From Methanobacteriota archaeon (lineage in GTDB: Archaea > Thermoplasmatota > Poseidoniia > Poseidoniales > Thalassarchaeaceae), in NCBI GenBank assembly GCA_002725475.1, contig PBPH01000100.1, positions 1 through 17,032 of the forward strand: a stretch of DNA of 17,032 nucleotides, in the 5' to 3' direction. Both the position numbers and the translations under genes were made by a program. Each line of letters starts with the position of its first letter. The first letter of the stretch is position 1. Of this stretch, positions 16,256 through 17,032 are shown in pieces. The notes beneath the pieces were generated by a model. The model did no database searches. It was not told the origin of the DNA and saw only the letters and a program-made list of their open reading frames with translations.

Positions 16256-17032
16256 TCACCTTGCCAATCTCCCAACTACTCTCCCTAGGTGTGCAATGAA
16301 AGCATCTGCCTCATCCTTTGTATTGTATAGATAAAATGATGCTCTATTAGTTGCGTTAATACCCAATTTTCTCATTAATGGTTGAGCACAGTGGTGGCCC
16401 GTACGAACTGCGAATCCACCCAAATCCAGGAAATGTGCCAAGTCTTCAGCGTGAATACTATCGTGGAGAAATGAAACTACTCCTGAACAAGTTGGGTCAG
16501 AATGATCGCCATACACTTTGATTCCTGGTATTTTTGAAATCTCTTCTGCAGTGTGTGCTGCTAAATCATGAATATGCTCGTGCACTTCATGCATATCAAA
16601 TTGAGAAAGCCATTTTATTGCTACACCCCAGCCTATTGCTTCTGCTATTTTTGGAGTCCCCGCTTCAAATCGATAGGGTCCTTTTTGAAATGTGGAATGA
16701 TCTAGAAAAACTTCCTCAATCATGTCGCCACCCGCCATGAATGGTTGCATTTCATCAAGAATCCCTGGTTTGACGATTAGGCCACCAATTCCAGTAGGGC
16801 CACACATCTTGTGGCCACTAACTGCAACGAAGTCAGCATTTAATTCAGTAAGATCTAGTCTTTCATGTGGCGATGCCTGAGCACAGTCAATTAGCACCCT
16901 TGCCCCCTTTCCGTGGTTTCCCCTGCTGTGGGCCATTTCTATGATGTCTTCAACAGGATTCCTTGTCCCAAGGACATTGCTTGTATGGACACACCCTACA
17001 AAACTAGCCTCGTCTATAGATGCCTCGAATTC
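16256..17032 (-). CDS. sufS: Cysteine desulfurase SufS (5' end outside window)
   Basis: The reading frame is open from the right edge to TGA at 16256, giving 258 residues; the family is about 400 long, so roughly the first 150 are missing. PLP-dependent SufS removes sulfur from cysteine as an enzyme persulfide. Visible landmarks, counted from the window edge, are VHTSNVLGT (15-23), the DCAQASPH cofactor segment (49-56), the Schiff-base Lys75 in SGHKMCGPTGIG, the RFEAGTP block (121-127), and the catalytic Cys215 in RTGHHCAQPLM. The ATG at 16936 is internal and not the start. It overlaps the leader of the SufE fusion gene and heads a sufS-sufE-sufT order. Confidence 0.95.
   Translation of the reverse strand, partial: EFEASIDEASFVGCVHTSNVLGTRNPVEDIIEMAHSRGNHGKGARVLIDCAQASPHERLDLTELNADFVAVSGHKMCGPTGIGGLIVKPGILDEMQPFMAGGDMIEEVFLDHSTFQKGPYRFEAGTPKIAEAIGWGVAIKWLSQFDMHEVHEHIHDLAAHTAEEISKIPGIKVYGDHSDPTCSGVVSFLHDSIHAEDLAHFLDLGGFAVRTGHHCAQPLMRKLGINATNRASFYLYNTKDEADAFIAHLGRVVGRLAR

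Noticed and set aside
16256..16936. sufS as a short gene starting at ATG 16936
   Set aside because: The same frame stays open to the window edge and encodes conserved SufS sequence (VHTSNVLGTRNP), so the gene is cut by the window.

Overview
The window looks like a fragment of a planktonic archaeon, most likely a marine Euryarchaeote of the Marine Group II (Poseidoniales/Thermoplasmatota) type. The evidence is a long archaeal-type PheS with an extra N-terminal half, a tRNA gene without encoded CCA, GTG/TTG starts preceded by GAGGTG(A)-like Shine-Dalgarno sites, very large secreted beta-rich surface proteins with one C-terminal membrane anchor, and fairly AT-rich, tightly packed genes. The taxonomic call is an inference from gene content; there is no rRNA here.

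Positions 1-5375 (+ strand) hold an extracytoplasmic set: the C-terminal end of an LVIVD-type propeller protein, a second complete membrane-anchored paralogue, a SCO1/SenC lipoprotein with the CxxxC/His copper site, and a membrane-anchored YHYH-domain protein with four exact 33-residue thrombospondin-type-3 calcium repeats. Close packing and a shared cell-surface location suggest one functional unit, possibly linked to copper. This is the part most worth following up.

Positions 5372-8656 (- strand) form a compact probable operon: class I/II aminotransferase, a small two-TM zinc-ribbon protein, and pheS. The pheS stop shares a palindromic TTAA with the stop of the YHYH gene. No pheT is present.

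A divergent intergenic region (8657-8809) with a perfect 8-bp inverted repeat separates that operon from a giant surface protein of about 1739 residues (8810-14029). It has a signal peptide, a MAM-like N-terminal module, an EF-hand-like loop, a CARDB-like module, one TM segment and a Q/Y/W-rich cytoplasmic tail.

Positions 14036-17032 hold tRNA-Thr(UGU) on the - strand, folD on the + strand, and a convergent Fe-S assembly operon on the - strand: sufS (5' end off the window), a DUF302-SufE fusion, and a SufT/MIP18-type protein, all nearly abutting. No mobile elements, CRISPR arrays or rRNA genes were seen.
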